From: a virus
IMG/VR virus record: IMGVR_UViG_3300030419_003599
Span: 1 to 64,000 of that record
Direction: 5' to 3' (one strand)
Length of the DNA stretch: 64,000 bases
A program made the translations under genes and the position numbers. The notes beneath the pieces are model-generated. The model was not told the origin of the DNA. It saw only the letters and a program-made list of their open reading frames with translations, and did no database searches. This document shows positions 31,967 to 41,406 of this stretch, one piece after another. The stretch's first letter is position 1; the number at the start of each line of letters is the position of its first letter.

Positions 31967-33103
31967 ATGGCACGAGATTATATCCGAACAGTAACTGACT
32001 TAGAGCGCTATTATTATGGCGCCGGGAACGCAATGGGCTACTCCTACAGTGGCTCTGAACTATTGAAGGCTGATGCTCCACTAATGAGCACAACTGCTGG
32101 TACTTACCAAGCAATTTATGGCCGCAAGGTTTGGTCGCAACTAAACCAAGAGTTCAATGCTTTTAGCATTCTACCTAAGAAGCCTTGGGACCGAAGTGGA
32201 TGGCGTATCATTACTGCCAAGCCTTCCTTCACTAAGGGCGGCGGTGTTGCAGAGAATGCTACACTACCTGACACAACCAAGCCAACATTCCTACATGTTG
32301 CAGCCAAGCCAAAGACCGTTGCTCACACATTTGACATGAGTGAAGTAGCAATCTTCCTAGCAGACAAAGATGACGGTATGGGTGACATCCGCCAAGTCCT
32401 CAAAGAGGAAATGGGCAAGCATCACGCAGACCATGTAAATCGTATGCTACTTGAAGATGTAGATACTCCAGCAGGTAACGATTACGAATCATTGGACCGT
32501 ATTACATCTGACCCTGACAACATGACAACTGGTACTACGCATGTAAGCGCAACTACTGACCACGATATGTACTCTATTACTCGTGATGGTAGTGTAGGCT
32601 TCCACAGCGCAGAAGTTAGTGTTGATTCAAGCAGTACTAACCGCAACCTCAGTCTTGACCACCTAGATACCATCTTCCAGCAAGTTTGGACTCGTGGTGG
32701 TAATCCAAAGGTCATGATGACTGGATATGATACACTAATGAGAATCCAGCAACTACTACAGACCCAGCAGAGGTTCATGGAAGAGAAGAGAGTCGTACCT
32801 ACCTTCAACGGTGTAAAGGGTGTCCCCGGTATAGAAGCCGGATTCGTGGTCGCTACTTACAACGGTGTTCCAATTATTCCAACCAAAGACATGCAAACAG
32901 ACGGCATCAGTCGTATCTACTTCCTTGATACTGACTATGTATGGTTTAGCACTGCAATACCAACTCAATACTATGAAAGCGGAATTGAGACCGGAGACCC
33001 ATTCGGAATCAACAGGCTTGGCCAAGAAGGACTCTACCGAACCATGGGTGAAGTATGGTGCTCTTTCTTCGGAGGACAAGGGAGTGTGCGTGACCTACAG
33101 TGA
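31967..33103 (+). CDS. Major capsid protein (HK97-fold, inferred)
   Basis: Forms the capsid shell. Length 378, position directly after the protease-scaffold and a C-terminal half with alternating strands (PKVMMTGYDTLMRIQQLL; NGVPIIPTKDM; RIYFLDTDYVWF; GEVWCSFFG) agree with HK97-type capsid proteins. The N-terminus (KADAPLMSTTAGTYQAIYGR) and the long E-loop-like region are plausible. No tag is present. Codon use is biased to CTA, AAG, GAC and TTC, as in the gene before, consistent with high expression. Fold is inferred from context and pattern, not a structural match. Confidence 0.88.
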   Translation: MARDYIRTVTDLERYYYGAGNAMGYSYSGSELLKADAPLMSTTAGTYQAIYGRKVWSQLNQEFNAFSILPKKPWDRSGWRIITAKPSFTKGGGVAENATLPDTTKPTFLHVAAKPKTVAHTFDMSEVAIFLADKDDGMGDIRQVLKEEMGKHHADHVNRMLLEDVDTPAGNDYESLDRITSDPDNMTTGTTHVSATTDHDMYSITRDGSVGFHSAEVSVDSSSTNRNLSLDHLDTIFQQVWTRGGNPKVMMTGYDTLMRIQQLLQTQQRFMEEKRVVPTFNGVKGVPGIEAGFVVATYNGVPIIPTKDMQTDGISRIYFLDTDYVWFSTAIPTQYYESGIETGDPFGINRLGQEGLYRTMGEVWCSFFGGQGSVRDLQ

Positions 33104-33139
33104 GGGCACATGGAGACAAATGAAAAGGAGTGATTAAAA

Positions 33140-33547
33140 ATGCCAGCAGCAACACACAGAGGAGTAACTTATACAACGAGCGGAAGCGCCACTATTGCAG
33201 TGGACTTAGACTTGCCCCTATGGGCAGGCGTAGACCAAGATGATACATCATGGCTAACATCCTACCCGGGTGCTTTGACTTCATTCTCAGCACGACAGAC
33301 CGATGGTACAAACAGAATGCAACCAAGGCTAGTTTGCTTGACGCTTGGTGCAGTGGCAAACGCAGAAACGCTTACCTTGAGTGGCGAATGCAACGCCATT
33401 CTCGGGATGATGTGTCACGGTCAAGACACTACGGCCAACCTCGCTCTTACCGTGAGTGGTCTTGTTGTAACCGCAACTTGCGACCAGACGACCGACGGGA
33501 CGACCAACGACACCAGCAACGCATCCGTTTGGCTACTCGTGGCTTGA
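33140..33547 (+). CDS. Probable head decoration protein (135 aa)
   Basis: AAGGAGTGATT gives a strong ribosome-binding site. The protein is small, Thr/Ala/Ser-rich and beta-strand dominated (GSATIAVDLDLPLW; ETLTLSGECNAI; LALTVSGLVVTATC), as in capsid-stabilising or decoration proteins that follow the major capsid gene. No specific family motif was recognised, so the call rests on location and composition. Confidence 0.6.
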   Translation: MPAATHRGVTYTTSGSATIAVDLDLPLWAGVDQDDTSWLTSYPGALTSFSARQTDGTNRMQPRLVCLTLGAVANAETLTLSGECNAILGMMCHGQDTTANLALTVSGLVVTATCDQTTDGTTNDTSNASVWLLVA

Positions 33548-33558
33548 GGTGGTTCACA

Positions 33559-33993
33559 GTGCCTACTGTGACCTTCTTGGGGCCATTTGCTGAAAGGCGG
33601 TCCCCTTGCGGTACAGCAGAAGATTTCGGTCGCATGAAGCCTAGGCAAGTCACACAAGCGTGGTTAGACCAATGGCGCAGAAGGCTACCTAGTAGCCACT
33701 GGCGAATTGAAGGCGATGAAATCCAACAAGATGATTCAAGTGAAGTAACAGGCACGCCTGATTCTACTTGGACTCGTAAAGAGATAATAGCATGGTTAGA
33801 AGCCTATGATTCAAGTCCCGGTCGTTATGCGACCAAGACGCAACTTCTTGATATAGCAGACGCTTTATTAAATCCTGACCGAGTTAATGAAGTCCAAGAC
33901 CTTGTAGAAGAGCCTGCGGTAGAAGAAGAAAAAATAGATGAAGAGGGAAACATTGATGAAGTCCCTCCATCTGACCCGAAGCAACTGGAGTGA
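33559..33993 (+). CDS. HeH/LEM-like domain protein (144 aa)
   Basis: GTG 33559 is chosen because GAGGTGG lies upstream and everything earlier in this frame overlaps the previous gene. The stretch TWTRKEIIAWLEAYDSS followed by ATKTQLLDIADALL has the helix-extension-helix pattern (K-x2-I-x2-WL ... TK-x2-LL) of small HeH/LEM-like domains common in connector proteins. The C-terminus is acidic (EEPAVEEEKIDEEGNIDE). Probably a head-completion protein; inference from position. Confidence 0.6.
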   Translation: MPTVTFLGPFAERRSPCGTAEDFGRMKPRQVTQAWLDQWRRRLPSSHWRIEGDEIQQDDSSEVTGTPDSTWTRKEIIAWLEAYDSSPGRYATKTQLLDIADALLNPDRVNEVQDLVEEPAVEEEKIDEEGNIDEVPPSDPKQLE

Positions 33994-33998
33994 CTTAA

Positions 33999-34535
33999 AT
34001 GGCAGCAGGAAATACAACAGATACACGAGTGCATGTAATGGGCGACCTTTACATGATGACAGGAACTTTCACAGACGGCGGAATAGATGTACCTTATGGG
34101 GACCATCTATCTAGCGTTTTGGCGGCAGGCGGACACCTAACAAGCAATTACAATACAGGCGTCCGTATCAATAATGGCGCTGGATATGCAGCAGGTGAAA
34201 CTGGTGCTATGACTGTAGATACTATTGATATCAGATTGCATTTCAGTGTTGGTGACACACTATACAATGCATCAGGTGTGAGACTCGGAACTATTACAGC
34301 AATCGGTAGCGCAACTTCTGTCACTGTTGGTGGCGGCCTTCTTGTGGCAGTCGCTGATAATGATTTCATCCACAAGTTGGGAGCATTTAATCCAGCAGTC
34401 ACGCTCCAAAACGGAACACTTGATGTCGCTATTGATGAAACCGCCAAATATGTAGTATTCGGCCTAGGTAATGAAGGCGCAACAAGCACAGCATCTACCC
34501 ACGATGGTCGTTGGTGGATTCTTGGAACACGCTGA
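33999..34535 (+). CDS. Beta-rich structural protein with GD-x-L-YN-A-x-G module (178 aa)
   Basis: GGAGTGACTTAA precedes the ATG. Residues about 72-126 form a module (FSVGDTLYNASGVRLGTITA, then SVTVGGGLLVAVADNDFI) that recurs twice in the tail tube protein at 38428. The remainder is Thr/Gly/Val-rich beta sequence. Shared modules suggest both are surface-exposed structural proteins. Possibly a head fibre or decoration protein; not certain. Confidence 0.6.
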   Translation: MAAGNTTDTRVHVMGDLYMMTGTFTDGGIDVPYGDHLSSVLAAGGHLTSNYNTGVRINNGAGYAAGETGAMTVDTIDIRLHFSVGDTLYNASGVRLGTITAIGSATSVTVGGGLLVAVADNDFIHKLGAFNPAVTLQNGTLDVAIDETAKYVVFGLGNEGATSTASTHDGRWWILGTR

Positions 34536-34550
34536 TGGGGGTGAAGCCCC

Positions 34551-35042
34551 ATGGCGCTACCAGCAATTACAGCACAGATATACCGGTTCCCACCTAATGG
34601 ACCATATGATACTGGCCTATCTGTAAAAACTGCTGTAACTATCAATGCTAGTGGTACTTCTAGTGTTGTCACACAAGATGCTGCTCATGCCGCAACTGAT
34701 TTCACTACAGCCAATGCGAATGGGATACTGAACCCTAATGCTAAAGCCAATAGTGCAACTCGCCTATATGTCAAAAACTCGGAAGTAAGTTTGGACGGAT
34801 TAGGCTATACTTACATTGGTCATGTTAGTGCTACAAATACAGGCGCTGACCCAGAAACTTTTACATTAACAGAAGCGGCTTCTTGTACTATCCCGATAGG
34901 AGCCAAGTTATATTCGCATACTTTCGCTCCTATGTTAAATGGACGCATTTTGGATGTTTTCGCTGGAGCCTCATCTGCGGTGACAGGGATAGAGGTATCT
35001 GAAGCGCGTGGCGAAATAGTAGTATCTGTGAATTATGCATGA
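34551..35042 (+). CDS. Beta-rich structural protein (163 aa)
   Basis: GGTGA upstream of ATG 34551. The sequence is Thr/Ala/Ser-rich with predicted strands (LSVKTAVTINASGTSSVVT; ATRLYVKNSEVSLD; GIEVSEARGEIVVSVNY). No recognised domain. Similar style to the two preceding proteins suggests a set of head-surface or connector components. Unknown precise role. Confidence 0.55.
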   Translation: MALPAITAQIYRFPPNGPYDTGLSVKTAVTINASGTSSVVTQDAAHAATDFTTANANGILNPNAKANSATRLYVKNSEVSLDGLGYTYIGHVSATNTGADPETFTLTEAASCTIPIGAKLYSHTFAPMLNGRILDVFAGASSAVTGIEVSEARGEIVVSVNYA

Positions 35043-35346
35043 GAGTGATATCATGGAAAAGGCTGTTTTAGACGCAAAAGAAATAATGCGCCTTGAACAG
35101 CGCGGTATCCGTTTAGCAGAAGCCCGAGGAGAAGGCACTGTAGTAGATGAAGACCGTCCCCTCAAAGGTGTGACACACAAACAGCGCGTTCGCAATTCTA
35201 ATGCTAAAGATATCTTGAATATCAGTAGTGGCACACGCTGTACTAATTGCGGTCTACTCTATTTTTGTTGGACTGAAAACTGCTCTGCTTGTGGCAAACA
35301 AATGGATTTCAATTTAGGACATCGTGATGAGGGGGCTCGCCTATGA
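35035..35346 (+). CDS. Zinc-ribbon protein (103 aa)
   Basis: ATG 35035 overlaps the previous stop by 8 bases; ATG 35053 (with GAGTGA upstream) is an alternative. N-terminal half is charged helix (KEIMRLEQRGIRLAEARGEG). The C-terminal part has CTNCGLLYFCWTENCSACGK, a C-x2-C ... C-x2-C zinc ribbon with two extra aromatic residues. Similar small ribbons occur in several other genes of this virus. The role is unknown, perhaps in the connector. Confidence 0.6.
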   Translation: MHESDIMEKAVLDAKEIMRLEQRGIRLAEARGEGTVVDEDRPLKGVTHKQRVRNSNAKDILNISSGTRCTNCGLLYFCWTENCSACGKQMDFNLGHRDEGARL

Positions 35347-35912
35347 GTATGATTCTCGTTAAGATGCCTGTGCGCCCTGACCGCCAGCGTGTGTTGGTAG
35401 GTGAAGAAGGCGCTGAAACAGATATGCGTTTAAGGCAATGGGCTAACAAGAAAGCCTTTGCGGAAGGGCTGACTGGTGAAGCAGCAGCCGCTCGCCGTGA
35501 TGAACTTATGCGAGAAGCCGTAAAAGATGCAGGTAAGCACGGACTTACTTTCATGGATGACCCAATTCCTTTTGATGTTGATGACGAAAAAGACCCTGAC
35601 GCTTGGATGGGAGACGAAAGCCCCAAACACTTTGAAAATATGAAAGAGCAGGGCTACCCGAAAGGCGGACCCCCTGAAGGACCATTTATCGGTGAAGGAG
35701 ACGAGCCTCCTGAAGGAGCATCAATGGCTGACGATGGCTCTTGGTACAATCTTGATGATGGTGACCCCAAAGTCCAACAATGGCAATCATCCAAGACGAA
35801 AAAACCACTCCCTACAGGTCAAACTTCTTTAGATGATTTCGCCCCAAAATCCTTTGACCCGCATCCCGGAGACGCAATGTTGAAGGCTGTCCGTGCGCGC
35901 TTGGGATGGTGA
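35343..35912 (+). CDS. Acidic hypothetical protein (189 aa)
   Basis: ATGA overlap with the zinc-ribbon gene. N-terminal helix-rich part (RQWANKKAFAEGLTGEAAAA), then long Asp/Glu/Pro/Gly stretches (DDPIPFDVDDEKDPDAW; GGPPEGPFIGEGDEPPEG) that are probably disordered. The C-terminus GDAMLKAVRARLGW has the charge pattern of the tags but not the sequence. Unknown function. Confidence 0.55.
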   Translation: MSMILVKMPVRPDRQRVLVGEEGAETDMRLRQWANKKAFAEGLTGEAAAARRDELMREAVKDAGKHGLTFMDDPIPFDVDDEKDPDAWMGDESPKHFENMKEQGYPKGGPPEGPFIGEGDEPPEGASMADDGSWYNLDDGDPKVQQWQSSKTKKPLPTGQTSLDDFAPKSFDPHPGDAMLKAVRARLGW

Positions 35913-35923
35913 GGGGATGAGGC

Positions 35924-37531
35924 ATGCCTGTAGTATTTTCACCCGGCGAAGTTGAAGTTAGACCTTTACGGCCCGATGAAACAATCTATACTACCGCCCA
36001 GCGTGTTGCTGATTTACTTGAGATAGGCAAGCCCGAAGCAGTGGCTATTAGCGCCGCTTCTGTATCTGATGGCGTTTATGTAACCGGTGCTGATTATCGT
36101 AGCCACGGTTTTTCGGTAGGAGATAGCATCCTCATTTACAGTGACGCTGCACCTCTTGGTGTAACTAAAACAATAACTGCTATCTCAGACGGAGGTTCTA
36201 GTGGAGTTAAATTAGTATTCACTGGCGCTTTCACTCATGCTAATTTTGATTATGCTAATGATAACACCTTTGTGCAAAACCAAGCATCTTTCACTGACCG
36301 TACAGGTAGTGGTGTGACTAAGGCTAAAGTGGATAGACTCATCTTGCGCGCTCAAGACATCATTGATAACAAGACTCATAATGCTTGGAGACCTTATTTG
36401 GTCGTCTCTGAATACCTTAATTTTGATACCTATAAGCCGTATAGACGCAGATATTATACTGATTATGTAGGTACTGCTCCCCTCTTATTCCGTAATGTAC
36501 AACAGATGCTACGATTAGAATTGTGGCAAGGAGACGATTACAGAGAAGTTGGGTCAGCAGAAGCCCGTATAACAATAGGTGACCATGCCGCTTTAGGTAG
36601 TGATGGTGTGTATTTATGCCCCGGTGGTGGAGGTGTTTTCAGTCTAACTGTAGGTACAACTACTAGTACATGGAATAATGCCTTTGATAAAATGAGCGCA
36701 GTCCAACAATTGGCTGATTTGATTAACAAAGACTCAAGAAAGGGCAAGACCGCTGTAGCGGCTAGTCCCTCTTTTACAATGGAGGACGCCTCTCAGTCAG
36801 ATGGGACTCGTACTGTTTATGTAAATGACGAGTTCCTCGCTAGCGCCAATTCTGATTATGGGAGAGGTGTTGTAAAAATCACTAGCATGAGAGATGGCGC
36901 TGCAGGGGAGACCTGTTCCATAGCGACTAGTGACCTCACCAATATAGAAATCAGCCAAACTACTACACAAACTACTACAAGTACAAGTGTGTCTTCTACT
37001 ACAGTCAATGTGGCTAGCACAGCAGGTTTTGCGTCATATGGATTAATTATGGTTGGTTCTGGCACTAGTGTAGAGGTTTTATCCTATACTGGGAAAACTG
37101 CTACATCTTTTACTGGATGCGCAAATGTAGTAGGCAGTCCGCTAACTACACTCAACTCAAGTGGTACAACTGCCTTCCAATATCTTATGTCTATAGATTT
37201 CCAAGGCGGGAGTGCTGTTGGAGACAAAGCCCGATTACGAGATTGGTGGATTGATACAGAGATGGGTATCATTTATTTCAACAATTCATACCCCTTCTTT
37301 GAGTGGAATGCAATAAAAGCATCTTATATCTATGGGGAGAGATATGTTGAGAAAGCAATTGAAGATGTTTGTACTAAGATGGTAGCCATTGAATTACTGA
37401 TGAGTGATGACCGTTCAGTATTAATTCCAGAAGGTACTCAAAATGTGGATTTGACTTCCAAGATTCAATTATGGCAAAAGGATATTGATACCACATTACC
37501 GAGATATCGTGAAGTGGTGGTGTTTGAGTAA
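35924..37531 (+). CDS. Head-tail connector-like protein with inserted beta domains (535 aa)
   Basis: GGTGAGGGG and GAGG precede ATG 35924. The N- and C-terminal parts (KAKVDRLILRAQDIIDNKTH ... YVEKAIEDVCTKMVAIELLM ... LWQKDIDTTLPRYREVVVFE) resemble head-tail adaptor proteins with helices around a beta core. Between them is a Thr/Ser-rich beta region (TTTQTTTSTSVSSTTVNVAS), and a GFSVGDSILIYSDAAPLG segment that recalls the modules at 33999 and 38428. Role assigned from position before the tail genes; moderate certainty. Confidence 0.6.
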   Translation: MPVVFSPGEVEVRPLRPDETIYTTAQRVADLLEIGKPEAVAISAASVSDGVYVTGADYRSHGFSVGDSILIYSDAAPLGVTKTITAISDGGSSGVKLVFTGAFTHANFDYANDNTFVQNQASFTDRTGSGVTKAKVDRLILRAQDIIDNKTHNAWRPYLVVSEYLNFDTYKPYRRRYYTDYVGTAPLLFRNVQQMLRLELWQGDDYREVGSAEARITIGDHAALGSDGVYLCPGGGGVFSLTVGTTTSTWNNAFDKMSAVQQLADLINKDSRKGKTAVAASPSFTMEDASQSDGTRTVYVNDEFLASANSDYGRGVVKITSMRDGAAGETCSIATSDLTNIEISQTTTQTTTSTSVSSTTVNVASTAGFASYGLIMVGSGTSVEVLSYTGKTATSFTGCANVVGSPLTTLNSSGTTAFQYLMSIDFQGGSAVGDKARLRDWWIDTEMGIIYFNNSYPFFEWNAIKASYIYGERYVEKAIEDVCTKMVAIELLMSDDRSVLIPEGTQNVDLTSKIQLWQKDIDTTLPRYREVVVFE

Positions 37532-37929
37532 TGGTTCGTATTGGTTTCAGAAACTTCAAACTTGACCCAAAGTTCAATCCTGAAGATTGGGAAGAAGACA
37601 TGATAAGGCTTGACCCTCAATCTAAAATGGCTGTCACTGACCTCCGCGAAACAATGGATATTACCTTCAATCCTAAAGACATGGGAGAACTCTTAACAAA
37701 AATGCAGAATGAACCTCTTGAATTACGCGAACGATTTATGCGCATTGAAGCAGAGGCAGAGGGTTTTGAGTCTGACGGGAAAGGAGGATATACAGACAAT
37801 GGTAAAAAAATGACTCCTGCTCAGGAAAAACGCTTTCAAAGAAAAATAGACCGTCTAATGGTTTTGCGCAATCCCCATCTAAGTGACTTCCCTTCATATA
37901 TACAAAAAGTACTAAGGGAGCGTGCTTAA
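37531..37929 (+). CDS. Hypothetical neck/connector protein (132 aa)
   Basis: TAATG overlap with the previous gene. Sequence is charged and helical (DLRETMDITFNPKDMGELL; PAQEKRFQRKIDRLMVLRN), no recognised motif. Lies between the adaptor-like protein and a tail-terminator-like protein, so a neck component is plausible. Confidence 0.55.
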   Translation: MVRIGFRNFKLDPKFNPEDWEEDMIRLDPQSKMAVTDLRETMDITFNPKDMGELLTKMQNEPLELRERFMRIEAEAEGFESDGKGGYTDNGKKMTPAQEKRFQRKIDRLMVLRNPHLSDFPSYIQKVLRERA

Positions 37930-37930
37930 A

Positions 37931-38380
37931 ATGACAGCGACATGGAAAGAGACAATCCCCTTACTGACAGATTTACTAGAAGATGGTTGGAATAGAGCCA
38001 ATACAGACAACATCAAACCAGTCATCCAAGATATATCCGAAACATCACCTGAAAAAGGTAAGCGTTTGGATTTGCGTAGGCATGATTATGTTCTCATTTA
38101 TGAGACTGCTCACAACGAAGAAGCGCCTGAATTATTCTATGATTTCGTGACAACTAGGGTCAATTTGACTGTAGATATGCGTACCGATAAAGGCAGAAGC
38201 CGCCTCTATAAAATGGAGAACGAACTCAGGCGAGTTGTACATACTAATCGTAAGGGAGATGGCACTAATTTTGACCGCCTTTTATTCAAAGTACGGACAG
38301 ATTTGAGTGATAGAACCAAACATTTGCACCGTTTCACTTTCCAAATTGAGGTTATTACCTTTGCGGAGTTGATTCCATGA
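37931..38380 (+). CDS. Tail terminator/tail-completion-like protein (149 aa)
   Basis: ATG 37931 follows the previous stop by one base with GGGAG upstream; GTG 37922 is an alternative. A compact alpha/beta protein with strands VNLTVDMRTDKGRSRLYKM and KHLHRFTFQIEVITFAEL, a pattern seen in tail-terminator and completion proteins that cap the tail tube. Position just before the tail tube gene supports this. No family signature is firm. Confidence 0.5.
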   Translation: MTATWKETIPLLTDLLEDGWNRANTDNIKPVIQDISETSPEKGKRLDLRRHDYVLIYETAHNEEAPELFYDFVTTRVNLTVDMRTDKGRSRLYKMENELRRVVHTNRKGDGTNFDRLLFKVRTDLSDRTKHLHRFTFQIEVITFAELIP

Positions 38381-38427
38381 TAATCGCTACCTTTACAGGC
38401 TGGGCGGGAATGGGAGTGTGAGAGCGC

Positions 38428-40968
38428 ATGCCATCTACAGTGTATAAGGGAGACCTCGCAGAGGTCACATTAGGTCATGAAAGTGGTTTATATTTAGAGC
38501 ATGGAGCATGGGGAACCCTTACTTTCACGGTGTCAGCAGGAACTGGAGATTCTTCTATTTTGACTTTTTCTGGAACAAGTAGTCACGCTGCTAGTTATCT
38601 TTTTGACAGTAGTCACAGATTAAAGTATCCTACTAATATGCTTGTAGGAGCCCGTCTTATTGTAAAAGGTGGCGGAAATTATGGAGATGATGATTTTGAA
38701 TCTACAGGCAGAGAATACACAATTATCGCTAACAGTCTTACTACAATTACTGTGTCCCCTGCTATGAAAACAAGTGCAACTACAGCATCTACCGCAGGCG
38801 ATGTTCTTATTATCCCATCTTTTGGTGTGCCTTCTCCAGATGTAACTAATACTGATTATACAGCAGGAACAACTGCAAAGTTGGCTAAAGAATCATTACT
38901 TACAGACCAATTCATTGGAATCGCTGCTACAGTAGCACTACCTGAGACTAAGGTAGATTTGAAGCGTTACCATGTAGTTGGTGTCGGTAGAGATGTCGTA
39001 GTGCAGGCTCCGGGCAAGTTCACCAACGAAGGAGGCTCTATGGAACTCATGATGAATAATGCCCGATGGCTTCATTATTGTTTAGGGAAAACAGTATCAA
39101 GACCTAACCATAAAGCAGATTTTTATAATTGTGTAGATAAAATTGGAACAGCACTTGATGCGGGTCAAAATTATATTGATTTAACTACAACAACTAATAT
39201 TAAAACTTCGGCGGGTAATGACCTTGCAGTAGGTCATTATGTGTATATTAGAGATAATAATGCAGGTGGGTCTGGTGGCAATTTGTTACCAGTACATCAA
39301 CACCGAGAAGATGATTTATCTGTCGCAGGCACAGTAAGTAGCACACCTACATATTTTGGTTATACAGGAACAGAGGCGGGGAGTGATAATGGAGTAAGCC
39401 ATGATGCTCCTCATTTTAATGCTACTGGGCGCAGTGAGTTAAGGAGAATAGTAGCAATTGATACTGATAATCATAGGATTTATTTAGACTCCCCTCTTTC
39501 TTTTTCACATGCCGCTTCTGCTACTGGAGTAACAAATGATGGAGGAGATGCAGCATCGGTTGGCACAGTAGATATGGACACTGGTGGTACAGATGCTACA
39601 CTAAGTTTTTCACCCGGTGATGAAATATTTAATGCAGATGGAAGTTTGCTTGGTATCGCTAATACTGTTGTTGCTGCTGATATACAATTTCATGCAGATG
39701 ATGGTGGTTTGAGAATTGCTGTTGCTAATACTGATGTATTACATTCTTCAAGTCTCAATTTCCTTGAGTTTAATTCTACTGTAAGTCCATCAAGCCACAC
39801 TGCTACTGCTATGAAGTTTGCAGCATCCTATACAGCGTCTCATGCAAGTGCTATGAATGTTGATACTACACTGCCCGGCACATTTTTGACTATTGGTACA
39901 TCTCTTTTTAATAGTGCAGGAGTATTATTAGGAGAAGTGACCGCATTTGATGGTGTTAGTGGCACAAACACAGTCACAATTGGTGGGGGCTTAAAGGTAG
40001 ATGTAGCCAATAACGATGATATATATTGGATGGCTAGCCCACATATTAGTTCTGACGGGCACCTTTCTGACCCAGTAGAGCATTTAATTTTCAGTCAAGA
40101 TACTATCCCTTCATTTTCATTAGAAACCTCTATGCGTACCCGTAATGTAGGAGCGTATAATCAAGAAGATGCTACTAATGCACCGGGAAGCGCTACTGAT
40201 GCTAAAATATTAACTAGAGTATTCCGTGGTTGTAAAGTGAAGGATTGGTCGCTTTCCGCTGATACTGATGCGGCTCTAAAATTAGGAGTTAATTTTGATG
40301 CAGCACTATGTTATACTGATACCGGGCGATTAGAAGCAACAGCAGCAAATCGTGGCGACCGATTACAAGCACATAGAATGTTTGAAAATACCGCTAATAC
40401 ATTAGAAGCGCGCAAAGAATCTGGTATTGCTCAATATGGGCAAAAGCCATATTTCTTTTACAATGGCACACTTACTGTTGGTGGAGTAGCAATAGCACAA
40501 GTAACTAACTTTACTCTAAGCGGAAGCACTGGTGTAACTTATCATCACACAATACGCGGGACGCCCGCAGCGACTACTACAGGCTTGACAGGAGCAGCAG
40601 GGCATGTATTATCCACAGACCAAGTACCATTTGGTGGTAGTCGCAATGCTTCCTTTGCAGTTGAAGGGAAACAAACTTTTGACTTGAGTATGGAAGTCAT
40701 TGTAGATGACCCAATCTTTTGGCATCACATGAGAACTACAACTGAGTTTAATAATGTGCATGGGGCTAATGCGGATGGTATAGTATTGAAATTACAAAAA
40801 CAAGGGGCAGGGGCAGTACGAGAGCGTATGACAATAGTAATAGATGATTTCTTTATTACAGAAGCACCTTTACCAATTCCAGAAGATAAAGGAGTAGTTC
40901 GCAGTAGTCTTAAAATTGCCCCAAAACATGTACGCGTATTAGCCACTGATGCAATATATGACTATTGA
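38428..40968 (+). CDS. Major tail tube protein with inserted surface domains (846 aa)
   Basis: The end (GNCK-type core: VKDWSLSADTDAALKLGVNF, then FDLSMEVIVDDPIFWHHM and MTIVIDDFFITEAPLPIPED) is typical of tail tube proteins, as is the N-terminal PSTVYKGDLAEVTLGHESG. About 350 residues in the middle are inserted beta domains, including two copies of the module seen at 33999: FSPGDEIFNADGSLLGI (about 393-409) and GTSLFNSAGVLLGEVTAFDG with VTIGGGLKVDVANNDDI (about 490-531). At 846 residues it is several times longer than simple tube proteins; the inserts would project from the tail surface. Confidence 0.75.
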   Translation: MPSTVYKGDLAEVTLGHESGLYLEHGAWGTLTFTVSAGTGDSSILTFSGTSSHAASYLFDSSHRLKYPTNMLVGARLIVKGGGNYGDDDFESTGREYTIIANSLTTITVSPAMKTSATTASTAGDVLIIPSFGVPSPDVTNTDYTAGTTAKLAKESLLTDQFIGIAATVALPETKVDLKRYHVVGVGRDVVVQAPGKFTNEGGSMELMMNNARWLHYCLGKTVSRPNHKADFYNCVDKIGTALDAGQNYIDLTTTTNIKTSAGNDLAVGHYVYIRDNNAGGSGGNLLPVHQHREDDLSVAGTVSSTPTYFGYTGTEAGSDNGVSHDAPHFNATGRSELRRIVAIDTDNHRIYLDSPLSFSHAASATGVTNDGGDAASVGTVDMDTGGTDATLSFSPGDEIFNADGSLLGIANTVVAADIQFHADDGGLRIAVANTDVLHSSSLNFLEFNSTVSPSSHTATAMKFAASYTASHASAMNVDTTLPGTFLTIGTSLFNSAGVLLGEVTAFDGVSGTNTVTIGGGLKVDVANNDDIYWMASPHISSDGHLSDPVEHLIFSQDTIPSFSLETSMRTRNVGAYNQEDATNAPGSATDAKILTRVFRGCKVKDWSLSADTDAALKLGVNFDAALCYTDTGRLEATAANRGDRLQAHRMFENTANTLEARKESGIAQYGQKPYFFYNGTLTVGGVAIAQVTNFTLSGSTGVTYHHTIRGTPAATTTGLTGAAGHVLSTDQVPFGGSRNASFAVEGKQTFDLSMEVIVDDPIFWHHMRTTTEFNNVHGANADGIVLKLQKQGAGAVRERMTIVIDDFFITEAPLPIPEDKGVVRSSLKIAPKHVRVLATDAIYDY

Positions 40969-40977
40969 GGTGAAAGA

Positions 40978-41406
40978 ATGCCTAGAACCTACATGAATCC
41001 TAGTGCTGCTCGTAAAATACAAAAGCAAGTTGAACCCAAGTGGGTAGAAACTGCCAAAGAGGTTCTTGACGAAAAAAGCACCGAAGTATTTGACCCTGAA
41101 GCAGGTAAGGTAACTGATGACCCTTTTAACAATGAACTTACTTCTGATGGTTATGATGACATGACTGTAGCACAACTCAAGGAGATTCTTCAAGAAGAAG
41201 GGCTCTCCACTAAAGGCAAGAAAGCGGACCTCATAGCCCGTCTTCGTATGCCTGTATCCGATTCCACCGAAGCCCCCGCAGAAGCGGCTGTTGAGGAGGA
41301 GCAGGTAGCCCCCGTTGAAGAAACGGCTGTTGCCGATGAAAACCCCGAGGAGGGGAATGTAAGTGAGTCAGAGGAGAGTAGCGAACAAGAGCCAGTTATT
41401 GAATAG
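40978..41406 (+). CDS. SAP-domain protein (142 aa)
   Basis: GGTGAAAG precedes ATG 40978. Residues about 59-87 (DDMTVAQLKEILQEEGL, then STKGKKADLIARL) are a clear SAP domain: helix, turn, G-K-K-A-D-L-I helix. SAP domains usually bind DNA or act as small protein-binding modules. The C-terminus is an acidic Ala/Glu tail. Position after the tail tube suggests a tail-associated adaptor. Overlaps the chaperone gene by 44 bases. Confidence 0.7.
   Translation: MPRTYMNPSAARKIQKQVEPKWVETAKEVLDEKSTEVFDPEAGKVTDDPFNNELTSDGYDDMTVAQLKEILQEEGLSTKGKKADLIARLRMPVSDSTEAPAEAAVEEEQVAPVEETAVADENPEEGNVSESEESSEQEPVIE

Noticed and set aside
33250-33558. N-terminal extension of the HeH/LEM-like protein
   Set aside because: This part overlaps the decoration-like gene in another frame and has biased, implausible composition. 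GTG 33559 with GAGGTGG is a better start.
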